64,000 nt of DNA from Rheinheimera sp. D18 (GTDB lineage: Bacteria; Pseudomonadota; Gammaproteobacteria; Enterobacterales; Alteromonadaceae): NCBI RefSeq assembly GCF_004345025.1, contig NZ_CP037745.1, positions 1,612,001 to 1,676,000 on the forward strand, written 5' to 3'. The notes beneath the pieces were generated by a model, which saw nothing but the letters and a program-made list of their open reading frames with translations, ran no database searches and was not told the DNA's origin. Position 1 is the first letter of the stretch; each line of letters starts with the position of its first letter. The position numbers and the translations under genes were made by a program. Of this stretch, positions 49,155-60,613 are shown piece by piece.

Positions 49155-49224
49155 TAGGTTGTTTGCCGCTGATGGGTGGCCATCGGGATTTGACAATGGA
49201 TAAAAAGGCGCTTAGCATTTGTCA

Positions 49225-49240
49225 ATCGTTGATTAACGAT
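49225..49240. promoter_or_regulatory. Candidate ArsR operator before the second arsR
   Basis: The inverted repeat atcgtt-gatt-aacgat lies just upstream of the plus-strand arsR start. Its length and AT-rich flanks suit an ArsR/SmtB site; this is inferred from position. Confidence 0.4.
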
Positions 49241-49248
49241 ATTGAGTG

Positions 49249-49641
49249 ATGAGCATGGAAAATACAGAAACAGTATCACCACCAGAACTGGCCTCTAACG
49301 AAGTGCTGGCCACGATAGCGAAGGCCCTTGCACACCCGGCACGGGTGCAGATTGTTCGGTTGTTGCTCAGCCGAAGCAGCTGTATCGGCGGTGAAATTAC
49401 GCAGGAGTTGGGCCTGGCTCAATCCACAGTTTCTGAACACCTTCGTATTCTGAAAGCCGCTGGAGTGGTGGTGGGCGAAATTGAACACCCGCGTATTTGT
49501 TACTCACTTAGCGTACAACGTTTAGCGCCCCTGAGTGAATTTCTGACGGCCATTGGTCTTCAGTATCAAACATCTGCTCTAAAAGATGGATTGTGTTGTC
49601 CCTTAGAACCATCAACAGAACCGTCAGGCAGTTGCAGCTAA
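49249..49641 (+). CDS. arsR: ArsR-family repressor (second, C-terminal Cys type)
   Basis: 130 aa from the ATG at 49249 (a GTG at 49246 adds one residue). It has a winged helix with LGLAQSTVSEHLRIL as recognition helix. It lacks the Cys-x-Cys sensor of the first ArsR. Instead it has a C-terminal CC...C group (GLCCPLEPSTEPSGSC), as in A. ferrooxidans-type ArsR. The two repressors are divergent and could read different arsenicals. It heads arsR-arsH-arsO. Confidence 0.93.
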   Translation: MSMENTETVSPPELASNEVLATIAKALAHPARVQIVRLLLSRSSCIGGEITQELGLAQSTVSEHLRILKAAGVVVGEIEHPRICYSLSVQRLAPLSEFLTAIGLQYQTSALKDGLCCPLEPSTEPSGSCS

Positions 49642-49664
49642 CCCCTTAGAAAAAAGAGAGCGTT

Positions 49665-50375
49665 ATGGACCATCTACCAAACATTAAAGCAGATGTATTT
49701 GCAGTACCATCCACTGAAAAGGTGTTTGCTGACGCGCCAGCCGAGCACAAACCTCGTATCTTGTTGCTCTATGGATCGCTCAGAGAGCGGTCATTTAGCC
49801 GATTAGCAACAGAGGAAGCGTCACGGATCCTGGAGGCTATGGGGGCCGAGACAAAAATGTTTAACCCACGGGGTTTGCCTTTGCCTGATGCCGAAGATGC
49901 GTCTCACCCAAAGGTTGTGGAACTGCGGGAACTGACTCAGTGGTGTGAAGGCATGGTCTGGACCTCACCAGAACGTCATGGGGCAATGACCAGCATCATG
50001 AAAGCACAAATTGATTGGATCCCTTTATCGATGGGCGCAGTCAGACCCACCCAAGGAAAAACACTGGCCTTAATGCAAGTTTGCGGCGGTTCCCAGTCGT
50101 TTAACACTGTCAATCAAATGCGCATACTGGGACGGTGGATGCGTATGCTGACTATCCCTAATCAATCGTCTGTCGCAAAAGCTTTTAACGAGTTTGATGA
50201 CAACAACCGGATGAAACCATCGCCGTATTACGACCGCATCGTGGATGTGATGGAAGAGCTGGTGAAATTCACTTTGTTGGTTCGCGATCGCAGTGACTAT
50301 TTGACAGATCGGTATTCTGAACGCAAAGAGTCAGCAGAAGCTTTAATGGCTCGGGTTAATCAAACCGCAATTTAA
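49665..50375 (+). CDS. arsH: ArsH, NADPH-dependent FMN oxidoreductase
   Basis: 236 aa. The flavodoxin-like FMN site is [21 protein letters not shown] (about residues 32-52), and the ArsH-specific [22 protein letters not shown] segment follows. ArsH oxidises trivalent methylarsenicals to less toxic pentavalent forms. It begins 24 bp after arsR on the plus strand. Confidence 0.95.
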   Translation: MDHLPNIKADVFAVPSTEKVFADAPAEHKPRILLLYGSLRERSFSRLATEEASRILEAMGAETKMFNPRGLPLPDAEDASHPKVVELRELTQWCEGMVWTSPERHGAMTSIMKAQIDWIPLSMGAVRPTQGKTLALMQVCGGSQSFNTVNQMRILGRWMRMLTIPNQSSVAKAFNEFDDNNRMKPSPYYDRIVDVMEELVKFTLLVRDRSDYLTDRYSERKESAEALMARVNQTAI

Positions 50376-50434
50376 TTGACGTTCCTTGTAAACAGAACTG
50401 CAACAATGAGCGCAATAAATAAGCAGGAGTCCGC

Positions 50435-51511
50435 ATGACGACGAAGATTTTTGATGTGATAGTTATTGGCGGAGGGCAAGCGGCGTTGTCCGCTGGTTAT
50501 TACCTGCGCAGAGCAGGGATTGATTTTATTATTTTGGACAATCAGGACCTTGCTGGGGGCGCTTGGAACCATACCTGGCCTTCATTGCGGCTCTTTTCAC
50601 CTGCGATGTTCAGCTCGTTACCCGGCACTTTATTTTCGACGAAGAAAACAGATACCTACCCGCATCGGGATGAAGTAGTCAGTTACCTTAAGCGTTATGA
50701 AGAGCATTACCAATTACCTGTGTATCGCCCGCATCATGTAAAAACAGTGGTGCACGATACTGCGCATAACTGCCTTAAAGTAAGCGATGGTAAATACAGT
50801 TGGCTGACCAGAACCATTATTAGTGCCACCGGTAACTGGAGCCATCCGGTCATTCCTGCGCTGCCTGGCGCACAGACATTTCAGGGTGAGCAGTGTCATT
50901 CTGCCCACTATCAAGGCTCGGAACTTTACCAGGGCAAAACTGTATTGGTGGTGGGCGGCGGTAACTCCGGTGCACAAATATTCGCAGAGCTTGATGAAGT
51001 GGCTACTGCAACTTGGGTCACAAGAGAGCCGCCTAAGTTTTTAGCAGACGACGTTGATGGCAGAGTGTTGTTTGAACGTGCCACAGCACGGATCAATAGC
51101 CAAGCAGGCAGCGCGACAACAGATCAGCCTGTCGGTGGGATCGGCGATATTGTCATGGTGCCACCGGTGAGAGCAGCACGAGAGCGTGGGGTTTTACAGG
51201 CTAAACCGATGTTTAGTCACTTTACCGTAAATGGTGTCGTCTGGCAGGACGGCACTGAACAAGCAGTTGATGCCGTGATTTGGTGTACAGGTTTTCAGCC
51301 AGAGCTGAGCCATTTGGCAGCTTTAGGAATTCTGGAAGACGATGGCAAAATGCTCGTACAGGACGGACAATCAATAAAAGAACCCAGACTCTGGCTATTT
51401 GGGTATGGAGACTGGGCAAGCCCCGGCTCTGCAACCTTGATTGGCGCGGGCCGGAGTGCCAGAGATAATATTCCAAAGTTGGTGGATTATATCAGGCAAT
51501 CGCATCAGTGA
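50435..51511 (+). CDS. arsO: ArsO-type flavin-dependent monooxygenase
   Basis: 358 aa. The FAD motif is VIVIGGGQAALSAGYYLRRAG (residues 7-27), and the NADPH fold is TVLVVGGGNSGAQIFAELDE (about 169-188). The overall shape is the small flavin monooxygenase found in ars operons as ArsO. It follows an AGGAG site. Its reaction is not firmly established; oxidation of an organoarsenical is inferred from context. It is the last gene of the arsR-arsH-arsO set, near the right edge of the accessory region. Confidence 0.88.
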   Translation: MTTKIFDVIVIGGGQAALSAGYYLRRAGIDFIILDNQDLAGGAWNHTWPSLRLFSPAMFSSLPGTLFSTKKTDTYPHRDEVVSYLKRYEEHYQLPVYRPHHVKTVVHDTAHNCLKVSDGKYSWLTRTIISATGNWSHPVIPALPGAQTFQGEQCHSAHYQGSELYQGKTVLVVGGGNSGAQIFAELDEVATATWVTREPPKFLADDVDGRVLFERATARINSQAGSATTDQPVGGIGDIVMVPPVRAARERGVLQAKPMFSHFTVNGVVWQDGTEQAVDAVIWCTGFQPELSHLAALGILEDDGKMLVQDGQSIKEPRLWLFGYGDWASPGSATLIGAGRSARDNIPKLVDYIRQSHQ

Positions 51512-51589
51512 GCTGAAAGACGTCAGAGTAGCCAAAACATCTCAAAATAACACGTTCATATTAAAATTAAGCCTATTTATAACAATAAC

Positions 51590-51928
51590 TTAAATCACTT
51601 TTTGTGAAAAAAATTCAGAATCCCGTTGGACCCTCAACTTACGACCTGACTGCTGCTTAATTGCTTGCCATAGCCAATTAATTGTTAAAGCTAGTAAAAC
51701 AAATACCGCTTTATAAGCAAAGGTATGGACATAGATAGCCGGTAACGTCTCAGCTAATACAAATGCAAGGCAAATAGCGGCTAACAATAAACTTAAAACT
51801 AAACCAGCAACAACGGATAACGCAACAAAATATGATTTTTGTCGCCTAATCAATCGACGCTTTTTTATCAATAGGTATGCAGATACGAAGAAAAGGACTG
51901 TTACTATATTAGCGAGAAATAGATCCAT
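51590..51928 (-). CDS. Small membrane protein, unknown
   Basis: 112 aa from the ATG at 51928 (a TTG at 51937 is less likely). Three hydrophobic segments are visible (about residues 4-22, 33-58 and 67-86), with a basic KKRRLIRRQK turn after the first. The C-terminal tail is basic. No family was recognised. Its low-GC codon use matches the host core, so it probably lies just outside the ars island. It is downstream of the nitroreductase on the same strand. Confidence 0.6.
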   Translation of the reverse strand: MDLFLANIVTVLFFVSAYLLIKKRRLIRRQKSYFVALSVVAGLVLSLLLAAICLAFVLAETLPAIYVHTFAYKAVFVLLALTINWLWQAIKQQSGRKLRVQRDSEFFSQKVI

Positions 51929-51967
51929 TACGGACAATATGCTCCATATGCCTAGAATTTATAACAA

Positions 51968-51998
51968 AAAACCAGAGTGGCACCCTGCTTCTGGTTTT
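51968..51998 (-). terminator. Terminator after the nitroreductase
   Basis: The stem aaaaccaga / tctggtttt has a 13-nt loop, and T-rich DNA on both strands makes it usable in both directions. Confidence 0.7.
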
Positions 51999-52030
51999 AT
52001 TTTATTTACGGCCAATTACCTATCGTAAAC

Positions 52031-52588
52031 TTACAAGTAAGTGAAGTACTCTGTTGGATCGGGAATACTGCGTTTTGCTGGTTCGCCGGCTTGGCTGCCT
52101 AGATATAAGTAGCCGACTATTTCATCGTCTTCTCCTAGTTCTAGAGATTGCTTTACGTAATCGAGTTGCGAGTAGGTGCCCGTGCGCCATATACCACCGA
52201 AACCTTGAGCAAATGCAGCCTGTTGCATTGCCATCACACTACAGGCTGCCGAATGCTGTTGTTCAACTAATGGAATTTTTGCATGAACTACGGCCTTAGC
52301 TATGCAAACAATGACCATGGGTGCTCTAAGTGGCAATTGACGTGCGCGTTCAATCAATTCGCTAGCAAGGGCCGGATTATCTTCTACAGCGGCTTCAGCA
52401 AAAATATCACCTAATCGAGATAACGCGGCGCGTCCTTCAGCAATAATAAAACGCCATGGTTTCAAATTTCCATGATCGGGCACTTGTAATGCGGCACGTT
52501 TAATATGTTCTAATACCTCACCTGCAGGTGCAGGTTCTGTTAAGCGAGCAGAAGAATAACGAGTGGTTAGTAAAGTTAATGCATCCAT
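52031..52588 (-). CDS. ydjA: Nitroreductase-family protein, YdjA-like
   Basis: 185 aa (E. coli YdjA 183). FMN-contact stretches include TTRYSSARLTEPAP near the N-terminus and PDHGNLKPWRFIIAEG (about residues 37-52), which marks the YdjA subgroup. A GFGGIWRTG stretch lies in the later half. It is a flavin reductase of unknown physiological substrate. It starts a minus-strand transcript just left of fadH and is closed by a hairpin. Confidence 0.9.
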   Translation of the reverse strand: MDALTLLTTRYSSARLTEPAPAGEVLEHIKRAALQVPDHGNLKPWRFIIAEGRAALSRLGDIFAEAAVEDNPALASELIERARQLPLRAPMVIVCIAKAVVHAKIPLVEQQHSAACSVMAMQQAAFAQGFGGIWRTGTYSQLDYVKQSLELGEDDEIVGYLYLGSQAGEPAKRSIPDPTEYFTYL

Positions 52589-52705
52589 AAGAATTCCCGA
52601 GAGTTATAGCTGTTTATAGCCTAGCAAAACGAACATTAACCTTTAGATTGGGTTCTGGCAAGTTTGAAACGGCCGATACACAAGGGTATCGGCCTATAAG
52701 TCCGA

Positions 52706-54763
<2,058 letters not shown>

Positions 54764-54908
54764 TTAGCTGCTTTGCCGGTTGATAGCAAGCTGAGCCTGC
54801 GCTGATCTGGTGTGTTACACATTTACTTACAAATTCCACTTAGCCTTTAATGCTAAATTGTTTAGCATATGACAGTGCGCAACTTTTGCTTTTAATCAGG
54901 AAATATCT

Positions 54909-56789
54909 ATGACCAATACTAATCCCGGCACTATTCGTCGGTTATTCAGTGCCATAGCCCGTGTCTATCGTGGCTTTCGCTCTGTTATTCTCAACTTACT
55001 GTTTATCATTATAGTGACCTCTATTGGCATTGCTATGTTTAGCGGTGATGACAAAGTAAAAGTACCCGCAACTGCGGCATTGGTACTAAACCTAAGCGGC
55101 GATTTAGTCGAAGAGAAACGCTGGATAGATCCTATTTCTGCGGCAATTAACGAAAGTGTTGGCGGCCAAGAAGAGGCACCAGAGGTGCTAGTTAATGACG
55201 TTATTAAAGTCATTAAAAACGCCGCTAACGACAATCGCGTTCAGGCAATGGTACTGGAGCTATCAAGCCTAAGAAGTGGTTCTCTTGATAAAATGCAACA
55301 AATCGGCAAGGCTATTGAAGAGTTTAAAGCCAAAGGTAAAAAGGTTTTTGCTTACAGCGGCTTTTATGATCAAACTCAATATTACTTAGCCAGTTACGCT
55401 GATGAAATTAATATCAGCCCTATGGGCACCGTGCTGTTAGAAGGTTACGGTAGTTATCCAATGTATTATAAAAATGCGTTGGAAAAATTAAAAATTAACA
55501 CCCATGTATTTCGAGTGGGTACTTATAAATCAGCGGTAGAGCCGTTTTTACGTAACGATATGTCAGACGCAGCTAAAGAAGCTAACTTGGCATGGTTAAA
55601 CGAATTATGGCACGACTATAAAACCCAAGTTGCTGCACGTCGTGGTTTTGCTGTAGATAATTTTGATGAAACCTACGGCGCGCTGCTTGAGAAGTTGCAA
55701 GCTGCTAACGGCGATTTAAGCCAATATGCGCTGAACGCTGGTTTAGTTGATCATATAAAAACACGCGAAACCTTTCGCCGAGAATTAATGGCTATTGTTG
55801 GTGAAAATAAGGATCACAGTTACAACCATGTAACCTTTGCTGATTACACTGATTTAGTTATTCCTCGCCAACAATTTGATAATCCAATCAGCGACAAAGT
55901 TGCGGTAGTGGTAGCGCGCGGCGTAATAGTTGACGGCAATGCCAAAGCCGGCGATATTGGTGGCGATTCTACTGCCGCGCTGTTGCGCAGTGCGCGTTAT
56001 GACGAAAAAATTAAAGCCGTAGTGTTGCGTATCGATAGCCCTGGCGGCAGTGCTTATGCATCAGAGGTTATTGCTCAAGAAATACGTTTATTGCGTGAAG
56101 CGGGTAAGCCAGTCATTGCCTCTATGGGCTCTGTAGCGGCATCAGGCGGTTATTGGATTGCGGCTCCGACAAACGAAATTTGGGCTGCGCCTACTACTAT
56201 TACAGGTTCTATAGGTATTTTTGGTTTACTGCATACCGCTGAAAATGTATTGCCGGTACTTGGCTTAAATGTTGACGGTGTTGGCACTACAGAACTAGCT
56301 GGTTTATCTAGCGGTTTGCCGTTATATAAAGGCTTAAACGATAAAGCTAAAGACTTATTCCAACTAATGATTGAACGTGGTTATACCGAGTTTTTAACCT
56401 TAGTTAGCGAAAACCGTAATATGACCATTACACAAGTCGATGCTGTAGCACAGGGTCGTGTTTGGACTGGGCAAAAAGCGTTAGAGCTTGGTTTAGTTGA
56501 TAAACTAGGTAGCTTTGATGACGCAATAAAAGCTGCGGCGGAAAAAGCCGGCTTAAGTAACTATGACATTAAAGTGATGCAACAAGAGCTAACGCCTAGC
56601 GAGAAAATGTTAAACGAACTACTAGGTAGTGCAAAAGCAAAAGGCTGGTTGCCACAAGGCAGCGCAAGTGCAGAGCAAAAGCTATTAGCTCAATTAACTC
56701 AACAAGTAAAACAAAACTTTGTCTTACTTAATCAGTTTAATGATCCAAATGGTGTTTATTCATACTGTGTAGGTTGCAGCATTAACTGA
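54909..56789 (+). CDS. sppA: Signal peptide peptidase SppA, 67K type
   Basis: 626 aa (E. coli 618). A single N-terminal membrane anchor lies at about residues 22-40. Two crotonase-like halves follow. The catalytic Lys is in FRVGTYKSAVEPF (first half) and the Ser in ASMGSVAASGGYWIAAP (second half), the Ser-Lys dyad of this class. It digests cleaved signal peptides in the membrane. It is followed by a terminator and ansA, the E. coli order. Confidence 0.96.
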   Translation: MTNTNPGTIRRLFSAIARVYRGFRSVILNLLFIIIVTSIGIAMFSGDDKVKVPATAALVLNLSGDLVEEKRWIDPISAAINESVGGQEEAPEVLVNDVIKVIKNAANDNRVQAMVLELSSLRSGSLDKMQQIGKAIEEFKAKGKKVFAYSGFYDQTQYYLASYADEINISPMGTVLLEGYGSYPMYYKNALEKLKINTHVFRVGTYKSAVEPFLRNDMSDAAKEANLAWLNELWHDYKTQVAARRGFAVDNFDETYGALLEKLQAANGDLSQYALNAGLVDHIKTRETFRRELMAIVGENKDHSYNHVTFADYTDLVIPRQQFDNPISDKVAVVVARGVIVDGNAKAGDIGGDSTAALLRSARYDEKIKAVVLRIDSPGGSAYASEVIAQEIRLLREAGKPVIASMGSVAASGGYWIAAPTNEIWAAPTTITGSIGIFGLLHTAENVLPVLGLNVDGVGTTELAGLSSGLPLYKGLNDKAKDLFQLMIERGYTEFLTLVSENRNMTITQVDAVAQGRVWTGQKALELGLVDKLGSFDDAIKAAAEKAGLSNYDIKVMQQELTPSEKMLNELLGSAKAKGWLPQGSASAEQKLLAQLTQQVKQNFVLLNQFNDPNGVYSYCVGCSIN

Positions 56790-56811
56790 CAGCCATAGCG
56801 AAGTCTATTAC

Positions 56812-56840
56812 AATGCCCAGCACTGACTGGGCATTTTTAT
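56812..56840 (+). terminator. Terminator between sppA and ansA
   Basis: The stem aatgcccag / ctgggcatt has a 6-nt loop, followed by tttatttg. It lies 22 bp past the sppA stop. Confidence 0.85.
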
Positions 56841-56852
56841 TTGACTAACCAT

Positions 56853-57869
56853 ATGAACAGAAAACGTATTTATGTAGCCTATACCGGCGGCACCATTGGT
56901 ATGCAACATTCCGAACAAGGCTTTGTACCTGTATCTGGTTTTTTAACCGATACAGTAAAACGAATGCCAGAATTTTATCGGCCCGAAATGCCCGAATTTG
57001 TTATTCATGAATATGACCCCGTTATAGACTCTTCTGACATGACGCCTGAACACTGGCGCGATATTGCTCAAGATATTCAGCAGCAATATCATAATTATGA
57101 TGGTTTTGTCGTACTGCATGGTACTGACACCATGGCGTATACCGCATCAGCACTGTCGTTTATGTTAGAGAACCTAGAAAAACCGGTGATTATTACCGGT
57201 TCACAAATTCCATTAGCGCAAATGCGTTCAGATGGTCAGGTAAATTTGTTAAACGCACTCTATTTGGCGGCAAATTACCCGATTGCTGAAGTCGCGCTAT
57301 TTTTTAATAACCAATTATTTCGTGGTAACCGCGCAACAAAAGCCGATGCAAATGGCTTTAATGCATTTGCTTCGCCAAATTTCCCGCCATTACTTGAAGC
57401 CGGCATTCACATTAACTTAATTGCTGGGCATTTACACCAAGTCGCAATAGCGGCGCCGTTAACCTTGGCGTCTGTTGTACCTCAACCTATCAGTGTAGTT
57501 ACATTATACCCGGGCATTAGCACCGAAGTGATCCGTAACATGACGTCAGCACCGGTGCGGGCACTAATTATAAAATCTTTTGGTGTAGGTAATGCGCCTC
57601 AGCGGCCAGAGCTACTGCAAATACTTACCGACGCTAGTGAGCGTGGCTTAATTATTGTTAACTGTACGCAGTGCTTTAAAGGTACGGTTAATATGCAAGG
57701 CTACGCAACGGGGAATGCTTTAAAACAGTGTGGCGTAATTAGCGGATATGACATGACCTTAGAAGCCACGTTAACTAAGCTGCATTACTTACTGAGTAAA
57801 CCTTTATCAGCTCACGAAATTCGTGAGCAAATGCAACAAGATTTACGTGGTGAGCTAACAGCAGGTTAA
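56853..57869 (+). CDS. ansA: Cytoplasmic L-asparaginase I
   Basis: 338 aa from the ATG at 56853 (MNRKRIYVAYTGGTIGM), like E. coli AnsA (338 aa). A TTG at 56841 would add four residues. Active-site motifs are YTGGTIGMQ and LHGTDTMAYTASALSF, with Thr nucleophiles and the Asp/Lys partners. There is no signal peptide, so it is the cytosolic low-affinity type I enzyme, converting asparagine to aspartate and ammonia. Confidence 0.96.
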   Translation: MNRKRIYVAYTGGTIGMQHSEQGFVPVSGFLTDTVKRMPEFYRPEMPEFVIHEYDPVIDSSDMTPEHWRDIAQDIQQQYHNYDGFVVLHGTDTMAYTASALSFMLENLEKPVIITGSQIPLAQMRSDGQVNLLNALYLAANYPIAEVALFFNNQLFRGNRATKADANGFNAFASPNFPPLLEAGIHINLIAGHLHQVAIAAPLTLASVVPQPISVVTLYPGISTEVIRNMTSAPVRALIIKSFGVGNAPQRPELLQILTDASERGLIIVNCTQCFKGTVNMQGYATGNALKQCGVISGYDMTLEATLTKLHYLLSKPLSAHEIREQMQQDLRGELTAG

Positions 57870-57890
57870 GTTGCTTAGGCTTAACCTGCT
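57860..57890. terminator. Hairpin across the ansA stop
   Basis: The stem agcaggttaag / cttaacctgct has a 9-nt loop and includes the stop codon of ansA. It is one of two adjacent hairpins closing convergent genes. Confidence 0.6.
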
Positions 57891-57920
57891 AAAAGCGTTA
57901 TTTAAATAAATAACGCTTTT
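57891..57920. terminator. Hairpin across the DUF349 gene stop
   Basis: The arms aaaagcgttattt and aaataacgctttt are perfectly complementary around 4 nt. They cover the last codons of the minus-strand DUF349 gene. A/T tails on both sides fit a bidirectional terminator. Confidence 0.7.
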
Positions 57921-60613
57921 ACTCTCGCTAACAGTGGTAACTCATGTTCTGCAACTGCACCAAACTGTAGCCAACGTTTTAACAGGCTATCTTTGTCTAA
58001 TACGTTTCCCTGATTGTGCTTATCAGATAATAACAACAACTGTACCTGCTGCCGAGCGCCCTGCTCGTGCACTGGCGATGGTACATTGGCAATGATCTCT
58101 AACGCCAAGGTTAGCTGTTCGCGACTAAACTGTCGCTCTTGCTGCGTAGCAAAAACATCCCGGTACATAGCTGGTAATTGTTCACTGCTAACAGCCGGGT
58201 TAGTGAGCAATTCGAACATTTGGCTAAATTCACGTTGTCCTTGTTGCTGTTGCCATTGACGCTGCCGTTGTTTTAATATCTCTTGTAGCTGTTTTACTGC
58301 TTGCTGTGTCGCCGCTGATTGAGGTTGTAAAGCATCTAACTGCTGTTGCACAGCAGTAAAAGCTGAGGGCTCTTCAGCTTGCTCTAACATTGCTGTCAGC
58401 TGATTTAAACTCGCGGAAAACTGCTGCAACTCTGCCTGTTCGGCTACTTTTTTCAGCTCAACCTGCTCTGCTCTGGCGTTAAAGAAACCATCACATACCG
58501 CACGAAACTCAGTCCATAAGGCTTGATCTTGTTTGCGTGCAGCCTGGCCCAGTGTTTTCCACTGTTGTTGGCATTCCTTTAGTATTTTAGCGGTTAAATT
58601 TGCTTCTTCTAACGCTAATGCAGCACGCGCTTGGTCAATTAGCTGTTGTTTTGCTATTGCTACCTGCTGCTGTGTTGCATTTAGTTGCTCCCTTAGCGGG
58701 GTTAACGCAGCATTAAACGCGTCATTTAAACCAGAAAACTGCTGTTTGTCTACTGAGCCAGCTTGCTGCCAAGCCTGCTTCAACTGTTGTAGATGCCTAT
58801 CTAGCGTTTTCGTATCATGTTGTTGTGTTTGTAAAGCAATGGCTTGCTGAATTAGCTGTTCCCGTTGTTTTACGTGCTCGGCACGCTGTGCATCTTGTGC
58901 AGCAAAATACACTCTACATGGCGAAAATGCGCGCTCGCACGCTTGATCAAATGCCGTATTTAACTGCTCTTCTTGCACTGGATCAGCTTTACCTAAACTG
59001 ATCCACTGAGCGCGGGCAAGTTTTACCTCATCGGCGCGCTTACGAACGGCGCTATCGGCTATATCGATATCTAGCTGCTGTATTTGTTCCAGTAATTGCT
59101 GCTTACGCGGTGTAGCGATATATTCTTGCCAATCGGCAAGCTCGGCCATTTTATCGCGAGCAAACTCATAGTCTTTACTTAACTGCGCTTGCAATGCTGG
59201 TGTAAGTTGCTGGTAGTCTTCTTCAATACCTTTAAATAAGCCAAACAGTACTTTGTATTTGCCCGCATTATACAAGCGGCGATACTGTGCAAGCTTGCTA
59301 CGACATTGCCGTTGGGTTTTGTCGCCTTCTGCATTAAATGCTTTGGCGGCAGTTTTCCATTGCTCAGTTAACTCTGTTTTGGCTTGCTGTAAACTCAGCG
59401 GCACAGCAATAATCATGGCTTTACTTAGCTGACGCCAATCATTTTTAAACTGTGCTACTTGTTCGGCACTTTGTTGAAACAGTGCTATATCATCAGGTAC
59501 AGCAATTGCTGCCCAGTCAGCGACAATGCGCGTTAACTGAGCCAATTGCTCTGCCAGTAATGGCAGTTGTGCTAGTTGTTGTTGTAACTGGGCAGCACGT
59601 TTACCAAGGCTTAGTTTATCTGTAATGTCTGCGTTGGCCAGCTCGGTAGTAAACGCATGTAATTGTTGCTCTAATTGCTGCGCCGCGTTGATGTCGGTAT
59701 TAAGTAAAGTTTGTTGCAGACGGTATTCTAGCGCCGATAATTGTTGTTGCATTGTTTGCTGAGCAACCAATTTCGCTTGAGTTTTTGCTTGTTCAACCTG
59801 AATTTGCTCCAATTCAGCTAATCGCGGCGTTAGCCATTGCTGAATTTGACCAACAATTTTGTCATACTTTTGCTGATATTCTGTTGCTTCATCGGCTAAA
59901 CAGTCAAGCTCTGGGCTTAATTGCTGCCATTGTACGTCATAGTCGGCTAAATGTGCCGGAATATCAGCTAAACTAACGCGCTCTCGAGTAGCATTAAGTT
60001 TAGCTAAAAGTAAGGTTAATTGCTTGCGTAGCTGAATTGGCTTTTGTTTTTGCTCGCTAAGCATATGTAACTTTTGTTTTATATCGTGTTGTAATTCACC
60101 ATCTAGCTGTTTTACTAGCTTTTCTAATAGTTTTTCATCGTTAATATTAGCTAATAATTCACGTTTTTGTGACAGCTGCAACACAGGATCTAGCAACGCT
60201 TTATGATTTAATTCGGTTTTATTTAAGCGTAATAGTAAATTAAACTTAATCTCGGCGTCAGTTTCCGTTTGGGCTAACTGTTCCAAAATACTGCCACGAT
60301 TGCACTGAGCAATAAATTTCTGTTTTAGTTTAGCTTCTACTTTGTTTTGTAATAATTGTTCAATTAACGTCTGCTCTGCTAGCTGCTGCAAACGTTCAGA
60401 ACTATCGTGTTTACTACTTTGCCACCATAACGAAAAATCGTTTAATTTAAGTAGCGCGGCTTTACGCACTGCTTCTGAACCATCATTAAAAGCCAATTCG
60501 TGCAAAATGCTTTTATGCTCTTGACTAATTGGGTTAAGCGTTTGAATTGCTTGTTGACGCACTAACGCATCAGCATGTTGCCACTTCGGCTTAAAAAAGC
60601 GTTTAAAGATCAT
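57902..60613 (-). CDS. Large Gln-rich DUF349 coiled-coil protein
   Basis: 903 aa, extremely rich in Gln, Ala and Leu, with long predicted coiled coils from about residue 130 to 800. DUF349-type segments recur, for example QYRRLYNAGKYKVLFGLFKGIEEDYQQL (mid-protein) and LKQAWQQAGSVDKQQFSGLNDAF. An N-terminal HEAT-like part (KPKWQHADALVRQQAIQTLNPIS) is present. The family is cytoplasmic and poorly characterised. It overlaps yeaC by 11 bp. Confidence 0.85.
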   Translation of the reverse strand: MIFKRFFKPKWQHADALVRQQAIQTLNPISQEHKSILHELAFNDGSEAVRKAALLKLNDFSLWWQSSKHDSSERLQQLAEQTLIEQLLQNKVEAKLKQKFIAQCNRGSILEQLAQTETDAEIKFNLLLRLNKTELNHKALLDPVLQLSQKRELLANINDEKLLEKLVKQLDGELQHDIKQKLHMLSEQKQKPIQLRKQLTLLLAKLNATRERVSLADIPAHLADYDVQWQQLSPELDCLADEATEYQQKYDKIVGQIQQWLTPRLAELEQIQVEQAKTQAKLVAQQTMQQQLSALEYRLQQTLLNTDINAAQQLEQQLHAFTTELANADITDKLSLGKRAAQLQQQLAQLPLLAEQLAQLTRIVADWAAIAVPDDIALFQQSAEQVAQFKNDWRQLSKAMIIAVPLSLQQAKTELTEQWKTAAKAFNAEGDKTQRQCRSKLAQYRRLYNAGKYKVLFGLFKGIEEDYQQLTPALQAQLSKDYEFARDKMAELADWQEYIATPRKQQLLEQIQQLDIDIADSAVRKRADEVKLARAQWISLGKADPVQEEQLNTAFDQACERAFSPCRVYFAAQDAQRAEHVKQREQLIQQAIALQTQQHDTKTLDRHLQQLKQAWQQAGSVDKQQFSGLNDAFNAALTPLREQLNATQQQVAIAKQQLIDQARAALALEEANLTAKILKECQQQWKTLGQAARKQDQALWTEFRAVCDGFFNARAEQVELKKVAEQAELQQFSASLNQLTAMLEQAEEPSAFTAVQQQLDALQPQSAATQQAVKQLQEILKQRQRQWQQQQGQREFSQMFELLTNPAVSSEQLPAMYRDVFATQQERQFSREQLTLALEIIANVPSPVHEQGARQQVQLLLLSDKHNQGNVLDKDSLLKRWLQFGAVAEHELPLLARVKALFI

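Noticed and set aside
35508-51563. A shared 9-base aaaataaca at both edges of the island as attachment sites
   Set aside because: It is too short and AT-rich to stand above chance, and the flanking bases diverge.
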